The notes beneath the pieces were generated by a model. The model saw nothing but the letters and a program-made list of their open reading frames with translations, was not told the DNA's origin and did not search any database. From contig CACFXU010000002.1 of the NCBI GenBank assembly GCA_902570155.1, positions 1 through 64,000 on the forward strand: a DNA stretch of 64,000 nucleotides. The letters are read 5' to 3'. This DNA is from an uncultured Alphaproteobacteria bacterium (GTDB taxonomy: Bacteria; Pseudomonadota; Alphaproteobacteria; HIMB59; GCA-002718135). The position numbers and the translations under genes are program-made. Positions 27,225 to 36,173 of this stretch are shown one piece after another (positions within the stretch are counted from its first letter, which is position 1; each line of letters starts with the position of its first letter).

Positions 27225-28000
27225 ATTTTAATACCAAAACTCCTGAATTAAGTGATCTAAAAAAAATTTATGATGAAAATGGTTATAATCATATTCCTGA
27301 ACTTTTTTCGAAGTCTGATATGGAGCTTATAAATAATGAGTTTGATAGATATATTAAAGACTGTGTTCCTAAAATGAAAGAAGGGGAAGTGTATTACGTT
27401 GATAAAGAAAACAAAGATACTTTAATGCAAATGCAAAAGTTAGAAGAATACGATGCTTTCTTTCATGATCTATTTCACAATAGTAAAATAAAAGAATTAG
27501 CTGCGAACGCTTTAGGTGAGGATGTTATACCTAGAGCAATGGAATACTTTAATAAACCTCCTGGTAAAAGCAATCCTACTCCACCTCATCAAGATGGTTA
27601 TTATTTTAATTTAGATAATGATAAAGCTGTTACTGGTTGGCTTGCCCTTGAAGATGTTGATGATGAAAATGGATGTATCCATTATGTTAAAGGTTCACAT
27701 AAATATGAAGGATACAGACCACATGGCAAATCAGAAATTTTAGGTTTTTCAAAAGGGGTAACTGATTTTGGAACTGAAGAGGATAAAAAAAATACTGTAA
27801 AGTTTGAAGGTAAAGCTGGAATGTTTTTAATGCACCATGCTAAAATTATTCATTTTGCTGATCCCAATAAATCTAAAACTCGATCACGAAGAGCTTTTGG
27901 TTTTGTTTATCATGGTGTTTCTGCAAAACACGATAAGCAGAAAGAGAAAATGGAACAAGAACAATTAAAAGCAGAATTAAAATCAAAAAACAAATTATAA
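27221..28000 (+). CDS. phytanoyl-CoA dioxygenase (PhyH) family protein, tandem copy B
   Basis: 259 residues. PPHQDGYYF (about 119-127) provides HxD, LMHHAKIIHFADPN (about 202-215) the distal His and TRSRRAFGFVYHG the Arg region. It is near-identical in motif layout to copy A, suggesting a tandem duplication followed by divergence. A heterodimer or two successive hydroxylations are possible. Both copies end in a Lys/Glu-rich tail. Its stop is one base before the next ATG. Confidence 0.85.
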   Translation: MNFNTKTPELSDLKKIYDENGYNHIPELFSKSDMELINNEFDRYIKDCVPKMKEGEVYYVDKENKDTLMQMQKLEEYDAFFHDLFHNSKIKELAANALGEDVIPRAMEYFNKPPGKSNPTPPHQDGYYFNLDNDKAVTGWLALEDVDDENGCIHYVKGSHKYEGYRPHGKSEILGFSKGVTDFGTEEDKKNTVKFEGKAGMFLMHHAKIIHFADPNKSKTRSRRAFGFVYHGVSAKHDKQKEKMEQEQLKAELKSKNKL

Positions 28001-28001
28001 A

Positions 28002-28922
28002 ATGAACAATAGAAAAGTTTATATTTCTGGTGAGATTGTACCAGAAGTAGATGCTAAAATTTCAATATTTGATAGTGCTGTACTTTTAGGTGATACAGTT
28101 ACTGAATCTACTAGAACATTTAATTTCAAACCATTCAAATTAGATGAACATTTAGAAAGATTATATAAATCATTTAAATTAACACGTATCGACCCTCAAA
28201 TGACAATAGAGGAAATGAAAAAGGTTAGTCTTGAATTATTAGAAATTAATAAAGATAATTACAAGACTAATGAGGATTGTTGGCTTGTGCATAATATTTC
28301 TCGAGGACATTCAATCACTGGAGGTAATCCAGCTTTGCAAGTTTCTAAGCCAACTGTTATGATTTATACTCAACCTATGAATCTTGTTTTGTGGGCTCCT
28401 TTTTATACTAAAGGTTGTCATGCAGTAACTCCTCCCACTAGAATGGTACCATCACAATCTTTAGATGCTAGAATTAAAAATAGAAGTCGCCTTTTTTATA
28501 CCTTAGCAGAAATTGAAGCAAAGCTAGTTGATCCTGATGCGCAAAGTGTCATTCTTGATATTCATGGAAATGTTGCTGAAAATAAAGGTGGTAATATATT
28601 TATGATCAAAGATGGAAAGTTAATTACGCCAACCACTGCTAATTGTTTGGAAGGGCTTACAAGAAATTCAACAATGGAAATAGCCCGATCTTTAGACATT
28701 GAAGTGATTGAAGCTGTTATTCAATCTTATGACTTAGCAACTTCTGACGAAATGTTTATTACTAGTACGCCATACTCAATAATGCCTGCAACAAAGTTTA
28801 ATGGAATGCCAATTGCTGATGGAAATGTTGGTCCAGTAACTAAGAAATTGATTCAAGGATGGAGCGATAGAGTGGGTGTAGATATTATTAAGCAAGCACA
28901 AGATCAATTACATAAACATTAA
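28002..28922 (+). CDS. class IV (branched-chain/D-amino acid type) aminotransferase
   Basis: 306 residues. LGDTVTESTRTF near 29-40 and KLDEHLERLYKS are the N-terminal class IV blocks. The PLP Lys is in DARIKNRSRLF (about 160-170). NVAENKGGNIFMI (about 193-205) and GLTRNSTMEIA near 222 complete the signature. The family includes BCAT, D-amino-acid aminotransferase and ADC lyase. The specific substrate is unknown. It is embedded between PhyH and DapA-like genes with 1-base gaps, so transamination is probably part of the same pathway. Confidence 0.85.
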   Translation: MNNRKVYISGEIVPEVDAKISIFDSAVLLGDTVTESTRTFNFKPFKLDEHLERLYKSFKLTRIDPQMTIEEMKKVSLELLEINKDNYKTNEDCWLVHNISRGHSITGGNPALQVSKPTVMIYTQPMNLVLWAPFYTKGCHAVTPPTRMVPSQSLDARIKNRSRLFYTLAEIEAKLVDPDAQSVILDIHGNVAENKGGNIFMIKDGKLITPTTANCLEGLTRNSTMEIARSLDIEVIEAVIQSYDLATSDEMFITSTPYSIMPATKFNGMPIADGNVGPVTKKLIQGWSDRVGVDIIKQAQDQLHKH

Positions 28923-28923
28923 A

Positions 28924-29841
28924 ATGAAACAACGAGAGAAACCAAATGGAATTTGGGGAACTATTCTTTTACCAATTAATAATAATCAAATTGACTGGGT
29001 TGCATTTGAAGAACAGATTCATATTTTATGTGACTCAAAAGTTTCTGGTATCTATACTAATGGTACCGCTGCAGAATGTCATAATCAAACAGAACAAGAA
29101 TTTGATAAATTATCAGAAATTGTCTCAACAATTGCATTAAAAAAGAAGAAAAAATTTCAACTTGGTTTAAGTCATACTAATCCAAGAGTTTGCCAAGAAA
29201 GAGCAAAGCGAATGGTAAGTTTAAAACCAAATGGATTTCAAATTACCTTACCAGATTGGTGGCCTCCAACTTTTAATGAGTCAAAAAATTTTATTTTAGG
29301 AATGCAAGAGGTGGTTGAGGATATTTATATGATTTTATACAATCCTCCTCATGCAAAAGTCCTGCTTTCTCTTGAAGAGATTAGTTTATTAAAACAATCA
29401 GTTAAAAATCTTGTAGGAATTAAATGTTCAGGGGGTGATAAGCAATGGTACTCACAAAGAAGAGAATTATTAGATGATTTCTCAGTATTTGTGCCTGGAC
29501 ATACAGTTGTATATGGAAAACCTTTAGGAGCAAATGGATCTTATTCCAATGTTGCATGTTTAAGCCCAAATGGTGCTGTTAAAATTTGGGATTTAATAGA
29601 GAAAGATTATGAAAAAGCACAAGAACTAGAAGCAAAAGTCCTAAACTTTATGAAACAATATATTTTACCTTTTGCTGATAAACTATCAAATACTGGTTTA
29701 GATAAATTACTTGCTTCTGTTGGTGGATGGGGACCAGTTTCTGAAAAAGTTCTCTGGCCTTATGATGGAGCAACTGCAGAAGATGTAAAAAAAATAAAAA
29801 TACATGCAAATAATGAATTAGAAGAAATACTACATGTCTAA
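28924..29841 (+). CDS. DapA/NanA superfamily lyase (dihydrodipicolinate synthase-like)
   Basis: 305 residues. A TIM-barrel class I aldolase: YTNGTAAECHNQ (about 41-52) replaces the GTTGE motif, ILYNPPHAK (about 137-145) has the conserved Tyr, and GIKCSGGDK (about 163-171) the Schiff-base Lys. Such enzymes cleave or form 2-keto-acid aldols (KDG, NeuAc, 4-hydroxy-2-oxo compounds). It differs from the NanA-like protein at 34.2 kb. It has an unusual long C-terminal region (about 240-305). It overlaps the M81 gene by 8 bases. Confidence 0.82.
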   Translation: MKQREKPNGIWGTILLPINNNQIDWVAFEEQIHILCDSKVSGIYTNGTAAECHNQTEQEFDKLSEIVSTIALKKKKKFQLGLSHTNPRVCQERAKRMVSLKPNGFQITLPDWWPPTFNESKNFILGMQEVVEDIYMILYNPPHAKVLLSLEEISLLKQSVKNLVGIKCSGGDKQWYSQRRELLDDFSVFVPGHTVVYGKPLGANGSYSNVACLSPNGAVKIWDLIEKDYEKAQELEAKVLNFMKQYILPFADKLSNTGLDKLLASVGGWGPVSEKVLWPYDGATAEDVKKIKIHANNELEEILHV

Positions 29842-31321
29842 AAATATTTTTCTCTCAGGTATATATCATGAAACGCATACATTTTTAGGTGAACCAACTA
29901 CTTTAAAAGATTTTATTATTTTTCATGATGAAGAAATAATTAATGAAAACACTGGTAATGGATCTCCAACAGATGGTTTTATAGAATATGCTTCTGGTCA
30001 AAATTGGAATATAATTCCAGGAATTCAAATGTCAGCCAGACCTTCAGGTACTGTTGATGAAGAATCAGAAAACTATTTTAAAAAAAATTTCTTTGAAAAA
30101 TTAAAAGTTTCTTGTCATAACATAGATGCTATTTTCTTAGTTTTACATGGAGCTATGGTAAGCACTAACCATGATGATTTTGAGGGAGATTTTCTCAGAG
30201 ATATTCAAAGTTTTTTATCAAAAGAAAATATATCTATTCCTATTGTTGCAGTTTTAGATTTACACGCCAATGTTTCAGAAAATATGATTAAGTATAGTAC
30301 ATGTGTTTATGCATATAGAAAAAACCCTCACAGTGATTCTAGAGAAACAGCAGTAAAAGCTGCATCAATATTAAATGACCTTCTTCTAGACCCTAATGTA
30401 AAACAAGTACATCTGGATACAAAATATATTTTACCTCCAACAGGTGTCGGTACAGCAAATGATCCAATGAAAACAATTTTAGAGGAAGCACTAAAAATAG
30501 AGAGGAAAGATCCAGAGATCTTATGCATTAATGTTATGGCAGGATATTCATACGCGGATATTCCAGATTGTGGTTTTAGTATAAATTGTTGTACTAGAGG
30601 AAAAATTAGTGATGCAAAAAACTATCTAGATAAATTGGTCAATATACTAGAAGCAAAAATTAAAGATGGTTATCCAAAAGAAAATTCTCTGGATGAAGCT
30701 CTAAATGTGATTGATAATATTACAGAAATTAAAAAACCTATTTTACTAATTGAACCAGCTGATAATATTGGTGGAGGAACACCAGGAGATGCTACTGATT
30801 TATTAGATCGATTATTACAAACTAATCATACCGGTATCGTTGCTATCATTAATGATCCTGAAGCTGCAAATGCTTGTCATAAAGCTCATATTAATAATGA
30901 AGTTCAGCTATATATAGGTGCAAAATTTGATGCATTTCATGGCAAACCTATTTTTATTAAAGCAAATTTAGAAAGAATTTCTGATGGAAGATTTGAACTT
31001 GAAAATAAACAATCTCACTTAGCTTCAATGATGGGAGCAAAAATTAATATGGGCCCTTCCGCTGTATTAAAAAATGATCAATTAACCTTATTGTTAACAA
31101 CAATTAAAACACCACCAATGGATTTAGGCCAACTAACTTCACAAGGTATTAATCCTAGAGATGCAAAATTAATAATAATTAAAGCAGCTGTGTCTCATAA
31201 AGATGCTTATGATCCAATTGCATCTCAGAGTTTTTATATTGATAGCCAAGGTCTTTGCACAAGTAATTTAAAAAGATTGCCTTTTAAAAAAATTGGAAAT
31301 AAAATTATATCTTTAGATTAG
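29834..31321 (+). CDS. M81 family (MlrC-like) metallopeptidase
   Basis: 495 residues. IYHETHTF (about 10-17), VLHGAMV (about 104-110) and AVLDLHANVSENM (about 135-147) are the DUF1485/M81 N-terminal zinc-site blocks. ILLIEPADNIGGGTPGDATD (about 308-327) and a C-terminal MlrC domain complete it. The prototype MlrC degrades linearised microcystin peptide. Here the family is usually an uncharacterised amidohydrolase beside dehydrogenases or transporters. The role in this operon is unknown, perhaps amide cleavage of an acylated amino compound. It ends convergently with the class III aminotransferase, overlapping 4 bases. Confidence 0.82.
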   Translation: MSKNIFLSGIYHETHTFLGEPTTLKDFIIFHDEEIINENTGNGSPTDGFIEYASGQNWNIIPGIQMSARPSGTVDEESENYFKKNFFEKLKVSCHNIDAIFLVLHGAMVSTNHDDFEGDFLRDIQSFLSKENISIPIVAVLDLHANVSENMIKYSTCVYAYRKNPHSDSRETAVKAASILNDLLLDPNVKQVHLDTKYILPPTGVGTANDPMKTILEEALKIERKDPEILCINVMAGYSYADIPDCGFSINCCTRGKISDAKNYLDKLVNILEAKIKDGYPKENSLDEALNVIDNITEIKKPILLIEPADNIGGGTPGDATDLLDRLLQTNHTGIVAIINDPEAANACHKAHINNEVQLYIGAKFDAFHGKPIFIKANLERISDGRFELENKQSHLASMMGAKINMGPSAVLKNDQLTLLLTTIKTPPMDLGQLTSQGINPRDAKLIIIKAAVSHKDAYDPIASQSFYIDSQGLCTSNLKRLPFKKIGNKIISLD

Positions 31322-32619
31322 TTTAATCGTTTAAAACCATTATGTGCAACAGGGCCTTCTAATAAATCCATAATATTTCTTCCATCCTCACACTCTTTTA
31401 TCGTTTGAAAAATAGGGCGTATATTTTCAATGTAACCATCAATGATGTCTTTTGTGTGTGCAGTACAAACATAGACTGCAGTTGCAGCAAGATAACCTTT
31501 TTTAAGCATTTCTTGAGTAATAAATGTTTTATAGACCAATGCATTTTCACTTTTAAATGAAAATGTTGTCAGTGCCGCTAATCCACTAATAGTAATTGGA
31601 AGATCAAATTCTTTAGATAACTTCATCCACTCAATATTTACGTATTCACCAATTTTTGTAATTTTTTCCCATGATTTTTCTTTATCCATAACTTTTAGTG
31701 TCGCAAGACCAGCACTAGATCCAATTCGTTCAGTCCAAAAGGTGCTACTTATAAAAGATTTTTCTGCTGCTTGCATTACCTCTCTTTTACCAAGGACTGC
31801 AGTTACAGCATATCCATTTCCAAGAGCTTTTCCAAACATTGCGACGTCAGGCTCAACATCATAAAGCATATGTAAACCACCATAGTTTTTTCTAAATCCT
31901 GATGTACATTCATCAAAAACTAAAACAATATTATTATCATTTGCTAATTTTCTTACTCGTTGCAAAAAATTATTTTCTGGTTCTTTGTTTCGGTAAACTT
32001 CCATTTTGATAACGCCAATATTTTTAGTTTTGACTAAGTTTTCTAGTTTATCAAAATTATTATACTCAAACGGATATACACTTCCTTTGAGATTTTGTGG
32101 TACACCATGAGGATCTAAACCTGGTAGCAGGTGACTATCTAACCCTTTTGAGTCAGATAAATTTGAAGCTAAGTACCAATCATGCCAGCCATGATATCCA
32201 CAAAATGCTACATTATCTCTTCCAGATGCAGCTCTTGAAAGACGAATAGCGACTGAATTAGCTTCACCTCCTGATCTTGCAAATCTTGCCATATCAGCCC
32301 ATGGATGTAGCTCAACTAATCTTTCCGTGAGTTCAACTTCTTCTGGAGCATTAAGAGAGGACATATTACCATTTCCGACTGTTTCTTTTACAGCTTCATC
32401 GACTTCTGGATGACTATAACCAAGTGAATTAGTTCCTGGCATCATTAAGGTATCTATATATTTATTTCCATCGAGATCCCATACTTCACAACCTCTTGTT
32501 TTAGTAAAATAAGCAGGCCAATGTTCAGGTAAAAACATTTCAGGTCTTTTTGATAAAAGCATATTACCACCAGCAACAATTTGCTTTGCTTTTGAATATA
32601 ATTTTTGTCCTTTTCCCAT
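31318..32619 (-). CDS. class III aminotransferase (glutamate-1-semialdehyde mutase-like)
   Basis: 433 residues from ATG; a TTG 18 bases upstream is not preferred. DGNKYIDTLMMPGTNSLGY near the N-terminus, RSGGEANSVAIRLSRAASG (about 112-130), YHGWHDWY, VLVFDECTSGFR (about 228-239) and MFGKALGNGYAVTAV (PLP Lys about 263) follow the family order. It resembles GSA-aminomutase-like sugar or amino-acid aminotransferases rather than HemL. It is last in the sialic-acid-type operon, 50 bases after the ROK kinase, so an amino- or keto-sugar substrate is a reasonable guess. Confidence 0.82.
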   Translation of the reverse strand: MGKGQKLYSKAKQIVAGGNMLLSKRPEMFLPEHWPAYFTKTRGCEVWDLDGNKYIDTLMMPGTNSLGYSHPEVDEAVKETVGNGNMSSLNAPEEVELTERLVELHPWADMARFARSGGEANSVAIRLSRAASGRDNVAFCGYHGWHDWYLASNLSDSKGLDSHLLPGLDPHGVPQNLKGSVYPFEYNNFDKLENLVKTKNIGVIKMEVYRNKEPENNFLQRVRKLANDNNIVLVFDECTSGFRKNYGGLHMLYDVEPDVAMFGKALGNGYAVTAVLGKREVMQAAEKSFISSTFWTERIGSSAGLATLKVMDKEKSWEKITKIGEYVNIEWMKLSKEFDLPITISGLAALTTFSFKSENALVYKTFITQEMLKKGYLAATAVYVCTAHTKDIIDGYIENIRPIFQTIKECEDGRNIMDLLEGPVAHNGFKRLN

Positions 32620-32669
32620 TTTAATTAACCTATGCAATTTTCATTAAAAGCACAATCAGTTTCTTGTGT

Positions 32670-33551
32670 TTATAGCAAAACACCCATTTTTGCTGCTTTT
32701 ACTCCAAGAGATGACTTTACTACTTTTACATGAAACAATTTAGGTTCTTTATTCAAATTTTTTTTTACGAGCTCTACATAACCTTGTGCCATTCCAATAC
32801 TTCCACCAAGAATAATTATATCTATATCAAATATAGCTTTCAAATTTGCACACAGTTCTGAGACAGATTTTGCAGATAGATCGATTATTTCTTTTGCCCA
32901 TTTTTTATTTTGTAAACTAAGCTTAAAAATTTCTTTAGCACTAATATTTTTATGACCTTTTTGTTTAGCAATTTTACTCATTGCTTTACCAGAAGCGATA
33001 CTTTCAAAAGTTCCAATTCTACCACTCCCACATTTCGTTTTTGCTATCGTTGAAGTTGTAAATCCTAAATGTCCTGCTAATCCATTTTCTGAGAGAAGAG
33101 GTTTATTGTTTAAAATTACACCAACTCCTATACCACTTGAAATTGTAATATATCCCACACTTTTGTATCTAAAACCTTTTCCATAATTTGCTTCTCCTAA
33201 AGCTGCAGCTGTTGCATCATTTATTATTGTAGAAGCTGTATTAAATTTTTTTTCTATAAGTTTTTTAAGGGGTATTTTGAAATTTCCTAAATTTTCTTTA
33301 TTTACTGGGTACCAATTTCCGTATTGGTCAACCCTTCCTGTAATAGCAATGCCTATTTTTTTAGATTTATATGTATTTAAGTTTTTAATATTTTTTTCAA
33401 TTTGTTGAATGTAATTATTTGCTACTTTATTTATTGAAGTTGGCTCAGTAATAGTTTTTTTAAACTTTCCTTTAATTATTTGAGATACTGATATCTTAGT
33501 TGCTCCAAAATCAATTGCGATACCTGATTTGTTAAATATTTTTTTATTCAT
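32670..33551 (-). CDS. nanK: ROK family sugar kinase, NanK-like
   Basis: 293 residues. AIDFGATKISVSQI (about 12-25) is the ATP-binding phosphate-1 motif, GIAITGRVD the adenosine-side strand, and ASTIINDATAAALGEANYG (about 100-118) contains the catalytic Asp. The ROK zinc motif CGCGxxGCxE is degraded to CGSGRIGTFE, keeping one Cys of three, so zinc binding is probably lost. Position right after a nanE-like gene supports N-acetylmannosamine kinase, though other ROK sugars are possible. The start is one base after the NanE-like stop. Confidence 0.8.
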   Translation of the reverse strand: MNKKIFNKSGIAIDFGATKISVSQIIKGKFKKTITEPTSINKVANNYIQQIEKNIKNLNTYKSKKIGIAITGRVDQYGNWYPVNKENLGNFKIPLKKLIEKKFNTASTIINDATAAALGEANYGKGFRYKSVGYITISSGIGVGVILNNKPLLSENGLAGHLGFTTSTIAKTKCGSGRIGTFESIASGKAMSKIAKQKGHKNISAKEIFKLSLQNKKWAKEIIDLSAKSVSELCANLKAIFDIDIIILGGSIGMAQGYVELVKKNLNKEPKLFHVKVVKSSLGVKAAKMGVLL

Positions 33552-33552
33552 T

Positions 33553-34227
33553 TTAATTTTTAATTTTTTTTACAAACCAACTCGTAATATTATCAATACG
33601 CGTAATAGCACTTCCAATTGTAACTGCATCTGCTCCTGCTTGTATAGCTTGCTTTGCAAGCTCTGGAGTGTTGTAACGCCCTTCAGCCATTACAAAGCAA
33701 TTAAGTTTTTTAAATTCTTTAACTAATTTTATATTTGGTTTATCCGTATCTTTCACTTGTTTACCAACATAGCCGGCAAGTGTTGTTCCAATAATATCTG
33801 CACCCTCTAAAATAGCATTTTTAGCATCATCTAGATTTGAGCAATCTGCCATAGCTAAACGATTTGCTTTTTTAATTTTTAAAATAATTTCTTTTGTTGG
33901 AAAAGGCCTTTTCCTATTTGTGGCATCATACGCTATTATATCTGCACCACTATTAATAATTTTATCGACATCCTTTAAGAGAGGCGTAATTCTAACTTTA
34001 AAGTTCTCTAAGTCATTTTTTATTATGCCAATTATTGGTAAAGAAATAATTTTTTTGATTGCTCGTATATTTTTTTCTCCTTCAATTCGCACACCACCAC
34101 AACCTCCTATAATTGCAGCTTCTGCCATTGAAACAACAATAGACGTCTTGTCTTGAGGCCCACCCTCATTAGGCTGACATGATACAATGATTTTATTTTT
34201 TAATTTTTTTAAAATATTTTTTTTCAC
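33553..34227 (-). CDS. nanE: N-acylglucosamine-6-phosphate 2-epimerase, NanE-like
   Basis: 224 residues, normal for NanE. IIVSCQPNEGGP (about 13-24), GGCGGVRIEGEKNI (about 43-56), LPIIGIIKND (about 64-73, catalytic Lys), IIAYDATNRKRP (about 98-109), MADCS and MAEGRYNTPE (about 181-190) are all NanE signatures. It converts ManNAc-6-P to GlcNAc-6-P in sialic acid catabolism. The start is GTG and there is no strong ribosome site; translation is probably coupled to the lyase gene ending 8 bases upstream. Confidence 0.9.
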   Translation of the reverse strand: MKKNILKKLKNKIIVSCQPNEGGPQDKTSIVVSMAEAAIIGGCGGVRIEGEKNIRAIKKIISLPIIGIIKNDLENFKVRITPLLKDVDKIINSGADIIAYDATNRKRPFPTKEIILKIKKANRLAMADCSNLDDAKNAILEGADIIGTTLAGYVGKQVKDTDKPNIKLVKEFKKLNCFVMAEGRYNTPELAKQAIQAGADAVTIGSAITRIDNITSWFVKKIKN

Positions 34228-34235
34228 AAAGTTAA

Positions 34236-35165
34236 TTATAATGCTTTTAAAAATTTTATTTCTGAAAGATCATTTTCCGACATTAATTTTTTTAAATCAT
34301 CTTTTATTTCCTTTTCTATCTCTGTACTGACAATACTTGAAAAAGGTTTCCTTACATACCCTGAATCAACTTCCATCCAACTTAATCCCATTTTAATAAA
34401 TGGATAACCTGATTTTTTTAAAGCATACAAAATGATCATATTGGCTTTGTCTTGTAATTTTTTTGCCTCAGCAAAATTACCATTTTTCATATTTTGAAAA
34501 ATTCCTACAAACATTTCTGGCATTAAATTATAAAATGATCCAATCATACCATCAGCACCTGACATTAGACCAGAGATAGCCATTTCATCCATACCAGAAT
34601 AAATTTTAAAATATGCTCCAATTTCTTTTTTTATTTTCTCAAAATTAAAATGAGTTGCTGCCGTATATTTAACCCCTTTAATATTATCTATAGCGGCCAA
34701 TCTTTTTAACATATCTATGTCCATCAAATTTGCTTGACTAATGTTATATATAATAATTGGCAAATGTGAGGATTGAGCTATGTCACTATAATAATTATAA
34801 ATCTCTTCATTAGAAAAATTGTAATAAAAAGGTGGCAATGCTGATAATGCGTCGACTCCAGCATGAGTGGCATATTTTGCTAGATCAGTTGTAATTTTAG
34901 TTCCAATAGATCCAACATGCGCAATAACAGGAACTCTGCCATTAACTTCTTCAACAACAATATCAAGCACTTCTTTTTTTTCTTCTGGTGACATTAAAAA
35001 AGTTTCACCTGTACTACCAGTTACGTACAAGCCATTAACATTTTCAGCTATTAAATGATTTATTATTTTTCTTAAACCTTCCTTGTTTATAGTTTCATCT
35101 TTTTTAATCGATGTGATCATAGCAGGGATAACACCATTTAGATCTTTTGGATCATATTTAGACAT
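34236..35165 (-). CDS. nanA: N-acetylneuraminate lyase-like (DapA superfamily)
   Basis: 309 residues. VTGSTGETFLMSPEEK (about 48-63), IIYNISQANLMD (about 141-152, conserved Tyr) and IKGVKYTAATHFNFEK (about 167-182, Schiff-base Lys) mark a class I lyase. YSGMDEMAISGLMSGADGMI (about 195-214) with the DE pair is typical of NAL rather than DapA. It would split a sialic acid into an N-acylmannosamine and pyruvate. It is followed by nanE and nanK homologues and preceded by ABC transporter genes with no gap, a strong context. Confidence 0.85.
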   Translation of the reverse strand: MSKYDPKDLNGVIPAMITSIKKDETINKEGLRKIINHLIAENVNGLYVTGSTGETFLMSPEEKKEVLDIVVEEVNGRVPVIAHVGSIGTKITTDLAKYATHAGVDALSALPPFYYNFSNEEIYNYYSDIAQSSHLPIIIYNISQANLMDIDMLKRLAAIDNIKGVKYTAATHFNFEKIKKEIGAYFKIYSGMDEMAISGLMSGADGMIGSFYNLMPEMFVGIFQNMKNGNFAEAKKLQDKANMIILYALKKSGYPFIKMGLSWMEVDSGYVRKPFSSIVSTEIEKEIKDDLKKLMSENDLSEIKFLKAL

Positions 35166-36173
35166 TTAGCTAATTTCGGGTAAATCAATTAAGTGGCAAG
35201 ATGCATAGTGTTCATTACCATTTGTTGAATATTTTTTTAATGTTGGTACCTCAGTTTTACAAATGTCAGTTGCTTTAGGACAACGAGGATGAAAAGGACA
35301 GCCTTTAGGCGGATTAACTGGACTTGGTACATCTCCTTCCAAAACAATTCTTTTCGTTTGTTTGTCAAGATCTGCAACTGGTATAGCTGAAATCAAAGCT
35401 TCAGAGTATGGGTGAAGAGTATTATTATATAGATCTTCAGAATCACAAAGTTCAACAATTCTCCCAAGATACATAACAGCAATTCGATCACATAGATATT
35501 CTGTAACACTCAAGTCATGAGTAATGAAAAGGTAGGTTAGATTTTTTTCTTTCTTAAGTTGCATTAATAATTTTAGTACTTGTGCCTGAATTGATACATC
35601 AAGTGCACTAACCGCTTCATCACAAACTATAAGTTCTGGCTCAAGACATAAAGCTCTGACAATACCAATTCTTTGTCTTTGTCCTCCTGAAAATTCGTGA
35701 GGATATCTATCCATGTATTCTCTACGCATATTTACTGCTTCTAGGAGATCACCAATAATTTTTCTTCTTTCCTCTTTTGATTTGATACCAAATTTTTTCA
35801 ATGGATCTTGAAGAGAGCCAAAAATTGTAAATGAAGGATTAAGAGAAGAGTGTGGATCCTGAAAGACTATTTGTAACTTCTTTCGAAATGGATCCATTTC
35901 TTTTTTTTCTAAAGATGTTAATTCTGTCTCATTATCATCAAGTGAAATATATTTTACTTCTCCATCCGTAGGTTCTACCAATCTTAGGATGGCTTTACCA
36001 AGAGTTGTCTTTCCACAACCACTTTCTCCAGCTAGACCTAAAACTTCACCTCTAAAAATATCTAAATCCACACCATCAACAGCCAAAACATGTCCTACAA
36101 CACGGTTAAAAACACCCGCTTGTACTGGAAAATGTACTTTTACACCGCGTAATTTAAGAATCTCTTTTTTCAT
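35166..36173 (-). CDS. ABC transporter ATPase, Dpp/Opp F-type
   Basis: 335 residues. Walker A GESGCGKTT (about 54-62), ABC signature EFSGGQRQRIGI (about 160-171), Walker B LIVCDEAVSALD, and the oligopeptide/dipeptide C-terminal HPY domain with CPFHPRCPKATDIC (about 291-304). It energises import of peptide-, opine-, nickel- or, in the Haemophilus ducreyi SatABCD case, sialic-acid-type substrates. It overlaps the D-type ATPase by 4 bases (ATGA). Confidence 0.92.
   Translation of the reverse strand: MKKEILKLRGVKVHFPVQAGVFNRVVGHVLAVDGVDLDIFRGEVLGLAGESGCGKTTLGKAILRLVEPTDGEVKYISLDDNETELTSLEKKEMDPFRKKLQIVFQDPHSSLNPSFTIFGSLQDPLKKFGIKSKEERRKIIGDLLEAVNMRREYMDRYPHEFSGGQRQRIGIVRALCLEPELIVCDEAVSALDVSIQAQVLKLLMQLKKEKNLTYLFITHDLSVTEYLCDRIAVMYLGRIVELCDSEDLYNNTLHPYSEALISAIPVADLDKQTKRIVLEGDVPSPVNPPKGCPFHPRCPKATDICKTEVPTLKKYSTNGNEHYASCHLIDLPEIS

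Noticed and set aside
23860..28000. Phosphonate degradation by PhnY/PhnZ-like enzymes
   Set aside because: PhyH proteins are present, but there is no PhnZ (HD-domain) gene and no phosphonate transporter; PhyH alone is not diagnostic.
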